Source of the DNA: Bidens hawaiensis
Lineage: Eukaryota > Streptophyta > Magnoliopsida > Asterales > Asteraceae
Reading direction: 5' to 3'
DNA: 64,000 nucleotides
Assembly: GCA_021521415.1 (NCBI GenBank)
Contig: JAIQDT010000028.1
Location: forward strand, 1,215,001 to 1,279,000
A model generated the notes under the pieces. It searched no databases. It had not been told where the DNA came from and saw only the letters and a program-made list of their open reading frames with translations. The number at the start of each line of letters is the position of its first letter. Positions within the stretch are counted from its first letter, which is position 1. Below, piece by piece: positions 30,188-44,300 of the stretch. The translations under genes were made by a program, and so were the position numbers.

Positions 30188-33100
30188 CTATCTCCTCCTC
30201 CTGCTCCTTGTGTTAGCTTTTTCCTTTTTCAGTTTGACAAGAGCGACCTTTTGCTTGATTATGTCTAATTCCACAGCATAAGAGGAGTCAATGGGAAACT
30301 CTGCATCTGCTATATCTTGGAGATCTAGAGGATGTATGAATTGAAGATCCCCATCATACCGGATCACAGCAATTGTTATACCTGATTCATTCCTCAGAGA
30401 TACTGAGTCATTGTGCTGGTTGTAAGTGATATAAGTGATCTTTCCATTATGCTGTACAACCGAATTTGGTTCAAGCATCTCCTGCCTCATAGCTAAGCAC
30501 TTAGTTAAAGTCTTTCTTTTACCATGTGAGCTGCTTGCTTGGGTTTTCCTTTTGTTGGTATCAAATAGAGAGAGTTCAAGAGTGTGAACTTCATTGATCA
30601 TTTTTCGTCTTCTCTCCTTCTCAGCTTGGCTGTGCATTATTCTTTTCTTTTGATTTAGGAATGGAAACCCTCTCTCTGATTGTTCCTTAATGAATTTTGA
30701 GAGGTCATTCCTTTGTCGTCCAGATGGTTGGCTTCTGATTTGATTGTCATATAGTTTCAATTCAGCCATCTTTGTCAGTTGTTCTTTAGTAAAATTTTAC
30801 AAGTCATCCCTGAAAATGATCAGAGTTTCTTCTTGATCTTCAGTGATCACCATTAAAGTCTTGGATCTTTTATCATAGTAAGATGTGTGGGCAGATTTTA
30901 GTTCCTTGGTTGCTCAGGCCTCACAATCTCAGACCTTAAGGGTGTTCTGCTTGTGCTTCCTTGCTGAGTCTTCTTTGTCTTGTCAACCCCTTCCTTTACA
31001 TACCATCTCTTTATAGTTTCATCAGTTTGAGTCATCAGTCTTCCCATATTAACACCTTTCTTGTGTAATGCACTCATCATTTCAGCTCTAACTACTTCAT
31101 CTATTCTCCTTTTATCTTCTTCCAATTTTCTCTAGGTCTCTAGATACAGTTTTTGCTCTCTTTTGTATGTTTCCCAGAGTTGAGCATGAGGCATTCTGTC
31201 AAACATCTCCTCAGTCATGCCTTTGTCCATTAATATGCCTTTTAAAGTCTGGACTCTGTTTGGGTCTTTGAACCACTCTCTGGCTTCAGCTTCCTTCTTT
31301 TCAGTTTCCACCCTCTCTTTCTCAATCTGCTCTGTCCACTTCTTTTCTCTTTCAAGATCAGCAGAACTCTTTTTACTTTTGTGAGTGTCCTTAACATTTT
31401 GCACTTTTCTTTTCAATTCTTCCAGAGAAAGCTTGATCAATGAGTTGTATTCGAATCCATGGACTTGCAAAAATTGAATATCTTTATGTTTAGCCTTTAC
31501 AGACTCATACTCAGCATCATCACTTGTCCTATTTCTTTTGTTTGTCTTTTCAACAAACTTAGCAATGTCATCCACAAGTGCTCTCTTGTAGATTTTGTCA
31601 ACAGCATCAAATGATTGCAAGTTTAGAAATGCAGGCTTGTGACCAGCCTTTATTAGAAATTCTCTTTTTGATTTCCTCATCTTCCATCCTTTAGCTTCTT
31701 TGGCAATTTCTTCTTTTGATAATATTTGGAGATATTTCAAGTCATAGTCAAGACTTATCAAAAAGCTTTCTCTTCATCCTCCTTCTCAACATCTTTTGAT
31801 CCTTCATCATCCTTATTTTCATCAAACTGTTCATCCAGATTGTGAAGTGCTCCAATTATTGGTTCTTCAATTTTAGGTTCAGGAGACTTGAATACAAACT
31901 TGGACTTTTTCAGTCTTCTTTAATAAACAAATTTTTGTCTTTTAGCCTTAGGAGGTTCCATTTTAGTTGTCTCCTTCCTTTATACTCCCCCCTCAGCTTC
32001 AGTTTCGGGTTCTGTTGGCTCAGTGACAAGTGGTTCTTTGTTTACAGTCTTTGTCACTTCATCGCCAGCAGTCTCTGTACCTATAGGTTTCTCTGTGTGG
32101 GTTGCAGGTTCTTCATCAAAAATTTCTTCAACTATTGGTTCAGCAGGTTCAAAAACCTCTTCTCTTGGCTCAGATTGTATGTTGCTGCTCAGATTTATGA
32201 AATCTCTTTGAGCCTTTTTAGAAGCAGACACAATCTCAGGATGATGTCTATCTGGATTATTTAGAACATCAACAAGAGTTCTCATTATCACCAATTTGAC
32301 CATTTGGCTTGCGGATATTTCAATTGTCTCATCCTGCTCTTGATTTCCTGGACCTAGACCAAGCTCTTGTTCTTCATGAGTTTCAACTTCTTGATTTGCA
32401 GGCTCAGACTCAGTTTGCACTGGCTCAGACTGTACGGGCTCTTCAGGCTCAGTTAAAACTAGCTCAGTTTGTGTGGGCTCTTGTGTATCATCATTTTGTT
32501 TTATATTTAGAGCCTCTAGTATAGCCTTAATCGCATCATCTGCCTCCTTCCTCATTCTCTCATTATCTTCTTCTTTTTCTTTCATTTTAATTAGTGCTTC
32601 AAGTACTTCTTGAGGAATTTCATCTTCTTCTTCTTGAGCCTTTTGATTTATTGTATCCAGATCTTCATTCATGAGTCTTATGACTGTTTTGACTGATTCA
32701 ACTTCAGCCATGTCTGGATCAATCACATTGTCTCTTAAAAATATGTCATCACCAGATTGCTCATTATGTAGGGACTTGGGATGTAATTCATCATCTGTGT
32801 ATGCAATCCCTTTCCCTTTCTGTTTTCTTCTTTGTTTTTCTTCTTCAGTTTCATTTCTATCATCATGCTCCCCCTCATCATCAGCATCTCCCTCATATTC
32901 TTGATTAATCATATTCAAAGCATTTTAGGGTCCAACTTCTACAACTTCTTCATCAGAACTTGCATATAGAGATTATTCTTAAGCCCTCTGCATCTTCATG
33001 TTTCTCCCCCTGTTTTGGTGCATCTGAGGTCTTCTCAACCTCAGAGTGCCCCTCTAGGGTTCAAATTTTCAATAAAGCCTCCTGTAGTGCAGCCTTCAAT

Positions 33101-34794
33101 GCCCTGTTTCTTGTTTCTAATATCGCATTCTTTTCTTTCAACATGATATTTTCAAACTCAAGCTTTGCATTCTCAACAACTATGTCATAGATATTTGGGC
33201 TGGAAGGTGGAGTTTCTTGAGTGGGTTTGAATGCAGGGTCAGAAAAAGGTTCAGAGTCAGAGGTTTCAAGAGAGGGTAACTTGTATGGCTCAGGTTCTGT
33301 GGGAATAGATTGGGTAGGTTTAGCAATGGTAGTAGTGGATTGGTCCTGTACTGGGGAGGATGGTGGTGTTGGAATATGTGTATCTTGAATAGGTTGGGCT
33401 GGTTGGGAAACAGGTAGTGAGGAACTAATTGGGTCATGTAATGGGGATGTTGGTGGTGAAGGAACATGTGTGTCATGGAGTGGTTCATTGTCAGATAATG
33501 CTGGTTCAGAAGTAGCCGGTGAGGAAGAAATGTTGTCATCAGCACCATCCATTTAAATAGAGTCAGTGTCGTCATTATATACCTCAGGAGGTGGTGAATC
33601 TGGTGGAGTAATTTTCTAGAGGGAATCAGCAACATTCGATATGACAGTGGCTATGAACTCATCATCATCTATATGCTTGGCAGCTCTGTTTCCAGGACCC
33701 TCAACCGGCTCATCAGTTTGATCATTAACTTCCAACTCTGGTCCTTTATCATCCTCTTAATTCTCCAAGTTAGCAATAGATTCATCCCCAGTGAATACAC
33801 TCATCTCATTTCCAGTAGGATTAAACACAGGTTCATTCACTTCAGACTCTCCACCTACTACCTATGCATAATCTCCTTCATGAGCAATTTGGTCAAGCAC
33901 AGGCTCATTACCAAGACCATCATCATTAGCATCATCACCATCTAGACTATTGTCCCCTCCATCATTTCCATCTTCACTATCATCATCTTCATCATCACTG
34001 CTTCCTGGGGTTCTAGGCACATCAATGGCACCTAAGGCTGGCATAAGTAGCCATGGGAGTATATCCCATTCATTATTCTCTGTAAACTTGCTTTTCGCAT
34101 CTTTCATCCTCTGACAGATGTTAGGATCTTGTAGTCTCAACACTTCTCCTGTACGTTGAAGATGTGGTAATGATCTTTTTAACAATAACTGCAGGAACCT
34201 TGGATAGATAAGGAACCTCTGATTCACATCCTTTTCAGCATTTGACACCAGACCGTTGAAAATTAATCTTGATACATTGAACGGCTGTTGGTACAAAATG
34301 GCTACAGTGAGTGTGCCAAGCTCCCTGCTTAGTAGTGTCCAAGTCTCTCTCCTTGGAGATAAGGACTGGATGACATGATGGATTAAATATCTGTAGATCA
34401 GAGGGAAGCTGCCCTTTTGAAATTGTCCCTCTTTCACATCTCCTTGGTAACCCATTGTCTCCTGAAAGACTCTTAATAATCTTGGGGCCGAGTAGGATGA
34501 TTGTTCTTCAAAATTATCATTAAGGCTTAGCGCTTCTCGAATTGTAGCCTCTGTAACTTCAATATCATGATTTAGGATAGAGACCTCGATCCTCTTCCCG
34601 TTAATGTCATTGACATAAGTAGCTGAGCCCCCAAAGTCTGCTATGTGGTTCCTGTAAATCGTAGGGCTCTCAGTGAGGGCTACTCTCATGTTGGAATTTC
34701 TAAGAAAATTCAGCATTAGTTCCAACTCTCTGTTATCATCGTCTAGCTCCAACTGAGCACACATATGGTGCCTCTTTTTGAACTTTAGGGACAT
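30188..34794 (-). pseudogene. E aORF, fragmented (about 1500 codons)
   Basis: Begins at 34794 (MSLKFKKRHHMCAQLEL). The N-terminal part (33862-34794) resembles the C aORF start: FLRNSNMRVALTESPTIYRN and IREALSLND parallel FLLRSRIFHAITNTLPIS and IRVALRFGE, and LIYPRFLQLLL parallels IMYPRFI before the stop in C. Then come acidic and Pro/Ser/Thr-rich parts (33061-33552, 31980-32918), a Lys/Glu coiled-coil-like part (31132-31761: LEELKRKVQNVKD, EKERVETEKKEAEARE) and a tail with RYDGDLQFIHPLDL and a basic end. Frameshifts separate several pieces. No signal peptide, membrane helix or catalytic motif is visible. It resembles the N-terminal domain often called a putative plant transposon protein; function unknown. 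Confidence 0.78.
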
Positions 34795-35233
34795 CAGTTC
34801 TGCAAAAAATAAAACAATAGTCAGTACACAAAGTTACAGAAATAATACGCGAAGGTAGTTAGAGAAGATTAGCGTCTTCAGTAACCTGTTCCGTAGTAAT
34901 ATGCGTACCTGCAAAAACAAGTAAACAATTAGTCCGTAATCCAAATAGAAACCCTAATTTCGAAATCGGCGAGACGATAATCGAACAACGATATCTTACC
35001 GAGGTCGAAACAAAGCTAATGGCTAAATGTCAAAGTATATTAGAGCAGGAATTGAGTATTCGAGTAAGAGAGGGATGCACGAGCAAGGGGTTTGCAGTTA
35101 GGTTTAAGAGAGGGAGAAGAAATATGTGAAAAATTTTCTAAGTCCCCCTTTCATACCTAACGTTTGGGTAGTACAGTACCTCCTTTTGTTGTCTAGTGCA
35201 CGACAGTTGTCATTTAATTTCAAATTTAATGTA

Positions 35234-36010
35234 CCTCCCTTGCTCGAGCATACAGCCAAAATAACAGCTGGCTCCCACTGTACTCGAGTACATAGTACAA
35301 TCCTTGCTCAACGTACTTATACGATTATAATGCTCGAGCACTAGTATACATGAGATAGTTTGCTCGAATACACTTGTGCTCAACGTCAAAGTAAATTGAA
35401 GTTACTTCACTTGCTCGAGTATAGGGTCATGCTCGACAAGAAGTGTACTCGACAATACATATTAAAATTCACTTAGTCATGTAAACGTGAGACACACTCA
35501 TTGCTGAACCTTAATCGATTATGCATCATGCTCGACATTACCTAGGGATCTATCATGACCAAACATATGCTCGAGATGCAACTCCACTTAGCAGTGTTAT
35601 AACCTTTGCTCGACTTACTTAGATTACTACAACTCAATGTGCTCGAATCACTTTGTAATTTTGTCACAACCTTGCTAAGCTCGAAACTCACAGACCAAAG
35701 TGCCTAGCACACAACTATGCTCGAAACACTTAAATGTCTCCTGTCATTCATTTCTTTGTGCTCGAAAACTTAGGTCTAACTACTTACCACGCAATCAAGC
35801 TCGAAACACATAACATCAATTTTCATAACATAGCAGGTGCTTGAAACTCTTAATAGCAAATTTTCAGATCATCAGGATGCCCGAAAGTAAGATGCATGCT
35901 CGAAATACATAGATGAATCTTATAAATCATATAGCATACTCGAAGCAATGTAATCACACAAACAAGCAAAGTTTCTTTGCTCGAAACACTTAAATGGTTT
36001 TCAGTTCAGA
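35234..36010. repeat. TGCTCGA word array upstream of the E aORF
   Basis: About fifteen GCTCGA words plus near-matches (ACTCGA) in about 780 bp. Many extend to TGCTCGAAACACTTAAA-like phrases. The array is non-coding, in the 5' flank of the aORF (ATG at 34794). The same word fills E's LTR U3 and is not frequent in its coding regions. Confidence 0.88.
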
Positions 36011-36359
36011 TTTTGAAATCAACACATCTTATGCCAGTTAGTCTGGACATGTTCACACATATTCTTTGCTCAAATTTGCAATTTTGCATAAAAGATAATC
36101 ATTTCAGAACATTGAGCTGACCTAAGCAATTAGTTTAAGGTGAAATAAGAGGTCAAATTTCAGTTGAATATTCTTTTGAAAACATTTTCATAGAAAGATC
36201 TCAACATGTGATCATATTGTTTAAAAATTTTCACACCATATCATAGGAAGCCTTATTACGATTTAAGTCAGGTTGACATTAGGTAAATGCACTTAGCATG
36301 ATTATCACGACATTTGTGATATACTTAAGGTTCAATTAAAGCATAAGTGAAGAACGGTT

Positions 36360-36870
36360 ACATTTTGGACTTCAAGTTTTTCCTTATCTCTTCTCAAAGC
36401 TTATTTAGATTTCTCCAATCACCCCAATTTGACTTCAACCCCCTGATGCCTTGGTCAAAATTTGTTTTTATGAGCAGTTTATTTGAAAATTATATATAGA
36501 TATCAGACTATAAGGTTGAACGTTGGACTTACATGCCATTCGGACTTACAAGCCTTACATTCAGGGTGTTTAGGACTTATTTTGATGCCCATCCTCTGTA
36601 GTTCTCTTAGTGCCCCTTAAGTCTTGATATATTATTATGTGATATACTACTTTGAAGCAATTTTCTTTTTCTATATTATTCTTCTTTCTTTTTCCTTTTG
36701 ATAAGCTTTTGTATATCTATACTTTTATATCTGCTCAGATACTTGAAAATATATTTTTGTGTGACCAAAAAACCAACAGGCTCGTGTATGATTGGATAAT
36801 TGCCTTTCTGCCTATCATTCAGAGAGATATGCAAGAAAACATACCTTGGTCTTCAAATGAGTCACCACAT
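36360..36870 (-). other. Conserved spacer core of E
   Basis: Two blocks match the spacer of element C in the same order. 36379-36441 matches 57137-57199 (shared CTCAAAGC, TTTCTCC, TCACCCC). 36779-36836 matches 57434-57490 (shared GGCTCGTGTATGA and TTTCTGCCTATCATT). On the minus strand the second reads NDRQKGNYPIIHEP in E and NDRQKSNYPVIHEP in C. The rest of this spacer shows no resemblance between the two. Confidence 0.7.
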
Positions 36871-37295
36871 CAGACTTAGCATTTTCATTATATTTGTATC
36901 ACGTATGTCACTACACTTATGAAAAGATACTCAAAGAAAAATGTCAATTTACTGAACAGAGATCCTTTAAGACTATATTCCATGGGTTAGGAATTTAAAC
37001 AATATACTATCATTTCCCAAAAGGTTGGATACGATTTCTATCCAAAAAATTTTAAGCTTCTATAAAGCTTATAACTGAATAATCTTATCATATCTCTTAT
37101 ATGAGATCACCAAAAACAGTGTTGCTTAGTAAAAAACATTTAACAGTTTCAAAATCATTTCTTTTGAAAGTTCATTTAAAACATTGATTCTGAAAACAGT
37201 GTTGTCATTTAAGCACATTTAACAAGCACACACTTTAACAATATCAAACACATTCATTCAGACATCATAAAACATTCAGATAAACACATAAGTCT

Positions 37296-37710
37296 GTCGA
37301 GCATGCTCATAAATTCATCGAGCATACTCAAAAGTCTATCGAGCAACCTTAAGATCTATCATTTCAGTGCTTGTGCTCAAAAGACTTAAACTGTGTGCTT
37401 GAGCAATAGACTTGTGCTTGGAATACTTAGAAAGTTTTCCAGAACACATGTCCATGCTCGACCAGGAATAACATATCATTTGTGCTCGAATTACTTGAGT
37501 GATCTCAAGTATGGTTTGTTTGTGCTCGATGGCCATCAAACGCAGAGTCATGCTCGAAGTACTTAAAAAAATTTTCAAGGCATGAATCTATGCTCGAGAA
37601 CCTGACATCTGTGCTCGAAAGACTTAGAAAAGTCATCCATGTACTCCTGCTTGTGCTCGAGGAGCAACAAGCAGAGTATCAAGCACAGATTCATGCTCGA
37701 AGTACTTAAA
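37296..37710. repeat. Second TGCTCGA array in the E spacer
   Basis: About eleven GCTCGA/TCGAGC words in 400 bp, many extending to TGCTCGAAGTACTTAAA. It is separated from the first array by the conserved core. Plus- and minus-strand frames here are repeat artefacts. Confidence 0.88.
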
Positions 37711-37924
37711 CCACATAAATACATCATGCAAGCACAGATCAAAGTACTGAAAGCTGTAATTATCAATAATATAACATTTTTCACATAAGTACAATAACAT
37801 ATATGATTCATGCAATCAGAATGATCAGTTAAGCATAGCAAATCATCATGAAAACATTCAATGTGAGTAACAAAGATAATCAGTAAGCACCTCACTTAAG
37901 CACACATCCTCGATCAAACTTCAT

Positions 37925-40900
37925 CGACATTTATCATTCCTAGGCATTTTAACAGAAAGTGAAACCTGGTTTTATGTAAAGGTTTGGTGAATAAATCAGT
38001 GATTATCAGATATATCTACCCTTTTCATTTCTATTAAGCCTTTTTCCTAACAGTCCGTAATGAAATGATGTCTAATCTCAATGTGCTTAGTCTTAGAATG
38101 TTGGAATGGATTCTTAACAATGAACATAGCAGCAGCATTATCAATTAAAATTGGAGTGAGTAAGAAATTCAGACCATAATCCAGCAGTTGATTCTGAATC
38201 CATAGAACTTGTGCACAGCAGGTAGAAGCAGCAATGTACTCAGCTTCAGCAGTAGAGATGGACACTGTAGTCTACTTCTTGCATTGCCAAGACACCAGCC
38301 TGTTCCCTAGAAATTGGCATCCTCCTGAAGTTGATTTTCTACTCATGTTGCAACCATCATAGTCACTATCTGTGTAGGCCATCAAGTCAAGAGAAGGGTT
38401 CTTTAGATACCAAATCTGGTTTTCCTTTAAGATATCTGAAAATCCTCTTTACTGCTAACATATATGAGACCTTGGGGTTAGCTTGGAATCTTGCATAGAC
38501 ACACACAACAAACATAATATCTGGCCTAGATGCTGTAAGATACATCAGTGATCCTATCTTGGCCCTATATTCATGCTGGTCCACCGGCTCCTCCTTCTCA
38601 TCAGGTACCATTTTCTCATGTGTGTCCATTGGTGTAGACACTGTCTTGAAGTCTTGGCACTTGAACTTGTTAAGAATCTCTTGAACATACTTTGATTGAT
38701 TAATAAAAATTCCATCAGCCTTCTATTGTACTTAAAGTCCAAGGAAGAAATTCATTTCCCCCATTGAGCTTATCTTGTACTTGGATTTAATCACTAGCTC
38801 AAACTCCTTGCACATTTGTTCATTTGTAGAGCCAAAGATAATGTCATCCACATACACTTGCAACAGTAGCAGATCCTTGTTCCATCTTTTGTATAACAGG
38901 GTCTTGTCAATGGCTCCTCTGCAGAAACCATTGTCTAACAGGTGGTTTGATAGCTCATATCAAGCTCTAGGAGCTTGATGTAGTCCGTGCAATGCTTTGC
39001 TGAGCTTGTACACCTTGTTAGGATGGACTGGATCTTCAAATCCTGGAGGTTGAGTTATATACACCTCCTCATCAATCTTTCCATTTAAGAATGCAGATTT
39101 CACATCTAGTTGATAGACTTTTATGTTCATTGATGTTGCATACGCCAGAAAGATCCTAATGGCTTCTAGTCTTGCAACTGGAGCAAAAACTTCTTCAAAG
39201 TCCACTCCTTGCTCCTGTAAGAATCCTAGAGCCACCATTCTTGCTTTGTTTTTTTATCACTATGCCCCTCTCATCCTTCTTGTTTTTGAACACCCATTTG
39301 GTTCCAATAGCATACTTGCCTCTGAGCTTGTCAACCAAGTCCCATATATGTAAGTCTCTGAATTGTGCTAACTCTTCCTGCATACCTTCTACCCAGCTGT
39401 TGTCCTTTAATGCTTGATTGATGTTCTTTGGTTCAACTTGGGATAGAAAACAGGCATACAAGCAGATGTTTTCTTTTTCAGATGAACTTCTTGTCACTCT
39501 CTCATGCAAGTCTCCTATGATGTTCTCTGCAGAATGATTTCTTTCAACAGAAGTAGTCTGCATAATTTGTTGTGCTGACACTTCTGTCTCAATATTGGTC
39601 ATATTGATCTCAGCAGTTTCACTTTCAATTCTTTCTTGAGTTTCAAAAGCTTCGTGAATTTGATTAATCTCAGATGATGATGCTTCATTTGATCCAATTT
39701 GTAGAGAGTCAAACAAAGACTGAAACCTGTCTTCAAATTGATTTGTTACTTAAGGCTGAACAGGTTGCTGACTTTGTATGGGTTCACTCTCCATATCACT
39801 TGGACCTTCATTATAAACTTCAACTGCAACTTCTTTTCCATTCATCTCAATTTCAGTCGCTCCTTGATTGCATCTCTCAAAAGTAAATCCATTTGGTTCA
39901 GGAGCAACAAATGACCATAGCTTGTTCAGATCAACTTGTTTTTGTTTTCCTTTATCTTCAGAGCTTGTTCTGTACATGCTGTCATCCATGTCTTCATTAT
40001 AAATCTTGAATGACTTGATCATCTTCTCCAAGTCAAATAACCATTTGAGACCTTCAACATTATTGAAGTGGTTTTCATTGAATATTATGTTTGAAGACTC
40101 AATGACTACCATGTGCTCCTTCACATAGACTCTGTAAGCCTTTGAATGAGATGAGTATCCCACAAAGAAACATTCCAGAGATTTTGACTGGAATTTGTTT
40201 AGATAGTCCTTTCTATTCAACAGTGAGCATCTGCATCCAAAAGGCTTTAAGAACTTCACATAAGGTTTTCTTTTGAAGATAACCTCATATGGGGTCTTAT
40301 TTTGAGCCTCGTTTAGTAGAATCCTATTCTGCACATAGCATACAGTGTTGATTGCCTCTGCCCAGAAAGTGACTGGCAGATTTGCATCAGCAATCATGGT
40401 CCTTGCAGCTTCAATTAGTGTTCTGTTTCTTCTTTCTGCAACGCCATTTTGCTAAGGAGTTCTAGGTGCACTATATTGCAGAAATATCCCCTTAGAAGTG
40501 CAGAAAACTTCCATTATTCCATTCTTGACTTCTTTCCCATTGTCACTTCTAATGACTTTCACTTTCCTTTCAAGTTGATTTTTCATTTTCGGCACATAGG
40601 TTCTGATCAAATCTGGGGTCTCATCCTTGCTACTCATAAAGTATACCCAAGTAAATCTTGAGTAATCATCTGTGATCACCAAACAGTATCTCTTCTTTCC
40701 AATACTTGAAACACTCACTGGACAAAACGGATCCATGTGAAGTAGTTCCAAGACCTCATCAATGGTTTATCAATTTGCTCTTATGTGGGGATTTATGTTG
40801 TTTCCCTTTGAGGCAAGATGTGCATTTTTCTTCAAGCTTGAATTCTCTTGTGGGAAGGCCAACAACATGTTCACCTTTCACTAGCTTGTTCATATTCTTC

Positions 40901-41373
40901 AAGTTGACATGACACATCTTCTTATGCCACAGTTTAGTCTCATTTTTAGTGGCTTTGGAAACAAAGCATGAACCACCTGTAGATGTAGCAGTGTTCATTC
41001 TCAGTTCATAGAGGTTGCCATTTCTTGGAGCCATCATCATGATCATTTCAGTTAGAATCACAAATTCAAGCTTTAAGATTAGGTAGTGTTCATCATTGAA
41101 GGCTACTTTGTACCCTTTGTCACAAACTTGAGAAATGCTGAGTAGATTATATTGTAGTTCTTCAACATGCAGCACATTCTCAAAGGATACCTTGCCATTG
41201 GTGAGTGTTCCTCTTCCAACAATCTTCCCTCCATTTTCATCACTCCCAAAAGCAACTGGACCTTCATACTTTCTTTCGTAGTTGATAAGAGCTCCCTTGT
41301 CACAGGTCATGTGCCCAGAACATCCACTGTCCATGTACCATAAGTCATTTCTATTCAAAGACTGTTCCTGCAC
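37925..41373 (-). pseudogene. E pol: protease, integrase, RT, RNase H (broken)
   Basis: Protease (YMDSGCSGHMT) and pre-integrase finger (LWHKKMCHVN, CTSCLKGKQH) lie in 40759-41373. A frameshift near 40755 leads to integrase (LLHMDPFCPVSV, RSDNGKEV, then TAG 40452-40454 in PRTP/QNG, then AERRNRTLIEAA). The linker has a TAA near 39750. RT (39195-39716, 38960-39238) has [11 protein letters not shown], a TGA at the Trp of PRAW near 38960, an intact YVDD (38843-38854), and stops at 38727-38740. RNase H (38047-38641: SLMYLTASRPDIMF, STAEAEYIAAS, LIDNAAAMF) ends in stops. PR, IN and RT catalytic residues are present, but the frame is broken at least six times. Confidence 0.9.
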
Positions 41374-41390
41374 ATATACATAAAAGAGAA

Positions 41391-44300
41391 TCAGTTGTAT
41401 TCTGAGTCACAAACTACACCAGTTTGCACTTCAGATTCAAGTGAAGATTCATCAGGAGTTGGAACTGGAAATGGAAGTGGATATTCATAGATAACTTCAC
41501 ATTCTTCTTCTGAGTCTGAGTCTGACCCAACTTTCACAACCTGTGATATGGTAAGATTTTCATTTTATTCAATCACATAGTCTTTCTGTTCATTAAACTC
41601 CTTCTTTGTCTTCCACTGAAACCATCTTGGTTCATAACCTTGCTTCATCAAGAACTTTTCATCCCCATTAAGAACACTAGGTTTCATTTTGGATTTTCCT
41701 TTGTCATTTGACCTTTTGTTCTTTACAGGTTTGCTTGATACTTTTGTGTCATCCTTGATTTTCAAAACTTGTTTCAGTCTCTTTTCCAAAACTGATCTTT
41801 TCTCTTCATCACTTGAGCTATTCTTCTCTTCATTCAGATATCTTGATACATCTTCTTGTATCCTTTCATGTCAAAACCACAAACCACATCAAGGACCACC
41901 AACTCTTCTTCTTCAAACCAGCAAGAATCAGTGTGATGACCATAAGCATCACACTTCTTGCACCATACCTTGGCATAGCTCCCCATATCCTCAAGAAATT
42001 GCTTGTCTTTAAATCTGTCACTTGGTTTGGGGAAGTCAAAGCCTAGGGTAGTTTTTGGACATAGAGAGTTGCTGAAGTCCATTTTGATTGGCTTGTTCAA
42101 ATCAGGTTCCAGATGATATTTCTCTTTAACAAACACAATTGGTTTCAACTTGGATGTTAATTTTGAACAGCTTCCTTCTTCTTTTGTAGAAAATCTTCTC
42201 ATTGGTATATACTCCACATCTCCAATCTCAAATAGTTTATGATTAGAGAAAACTGGATAGATTTGAGGATGGGACTGATCATACGAGGATTTCTTTGTCA
42301 CTTCATTTCTTTTCTTGATTTCTGGTGGTGGTCTTGCACAAATATCAAATACCACATGTTCTTTTCTTATCTGTTCATAATGTTTCTTCATCTTGGGAGT
42401 CATCTTTGGCAATAGAGGAATCTTTTTATCTTTCTTCTTGTTTGATCCCTTCTTTTTCTTCTTACCCTTAGATGATTTGGTACTGCCACAACTACAAGTA
42501 CTCTCCTCACTGGAATTTTCACTCCATTTCTTTTTCTCACTGTCCTTCTTTACATCCTTCTTAACTTCTGGTTTCTCATTCTTCTTCATTACAAACTCTC
42601 CATTTTCATTAACAATCACAACTTCATATTGTTTTACAAATTCAGCTTTGTCTTCAAGCACATTCTTAAATTGTTTCAGATACTCATTTCTACTTTCCTT
42701 GTCTACTCTTAGTGGATAACTGTCACAGAAAGGTGGAGGCACCTTCTTGTATTTCTCTTCATCTGTCATTTTGTCCACAAATCCCACTTTGTTTCCTGTA
42801 GACACAAGGTTTTTCAAGAATTCCATTTGAATTAACAATTCAGCATTCTTAAGCTTTTCTTCAGCATACAACTTTTTCAATCCCTCAATCTCAACTGTCA
42901 TTCTTGATTGAGTTCTGTATGTTTGCATACAATCTTCTTCTAGCCCCTTAATTTGATTCTCATAGGTTGCTTCACTAGTTTCATACACATTCAAAAATGC
43001 TTCCTTTCTACCACATTCAGTCTTTCATTTTCCAACTTTCTGATTGAGTTCACCAATTGTAATAAGAAGATTAGAAATTGAAATATCAGAATGTACCTGT
43101 GCATTTGAAGATTTTGGCTTGTCCTGAACTTTGGCCATGAAAGCAACGTTTGCTTTTTCAATCTCAGCTGCATGGCTACTCCAGTCAAACTCCCCATCAT
43201 GAGGCACCCTTGTTACTGCAACGTTCCCTTGATCCCTAACCTGATTCATAATGTTTTGATTGACTCTGTTCTGGTTATTGTGAATCTGCAGTTGGTTGTT
43301 CCTTTGAGGCTGAAATGGTTGTTGCTGGGGTCTATTCTGGTTTTGATAGGGGTTTTGATTGGTGATATGATTTCTCTGATGCTGGAAGTTTTGGTTCTGA
43401 TTTTGGTAAAATTGATTTTGATTCACTTGGTTTCCAACTTGCTTGGACATGTTGCATTCTCTTGCGAAATGTCCAGGTTGTTGACAATTGTAACAGATTG
43501 CTTTGGATTTGTCAAAACCTATTCTTTCATTCGGTCCATTGAAGCTTGATCTTCCTGTTCTGTTGTTTAACCTCTTGCTTCTCACAGCTAACATAGCAGC
43601 CTGCCATTTGTTGTCCATATCTTCCAAGTCATCAGTATCAATTGCTCAAGGTCTTCCTGCACAATGCTTGTGTTGATCAGGTTCTTAGCCACAAATGCAT
43701 GATATGACTCAGTAAACATAGAGAAAAATTCTTGGTAGTCAGTTCTTTGAGTTGTATTGTTCTACACAAATGTTGACTGTCCACTTGCTGTTGAGGCTAC
43801 ATCATCTTCTATCAACTAAACATTAAATCTTGGCTGTCCACCACATGTTGAATTTGTCTCAGATAGATCTTCAACGATTGGCTGCTGATTCTTGATTAAG
43901 AGATTTTCCGTTGGAGCTACAAGAGCATTGTTCACTTGAAAACTGGGCTTATCTTCTCTAATCATGTGGTTTTCAATCATTTCGTGTTCTGCAGCTTTGA
44001 GGAATGCAATTACATCATCCAACTTAAAGTTGGGGAAATTTTCCTTTTCCTTGATGAATTTGCTGGCTGTACACCACTCACCAGACAAAGATGACAGAAG
44101 CTTCTTGTTTAGCTCAAAATCAGAGATCTGCAGGTCAATTGTTCTTATATCATTCACAATCACCATGAACCTTTGCAGGACTGATTTTAGTCTTTCTCCA
44201 TCTTTAAACTTGAATCTATCTAGCTGTTGCTTCAGTCTATCTTTCTTAATATCTCTCAGTTCTGTATTTCCCTCAAACATATCAATAGCTGCATCATACA

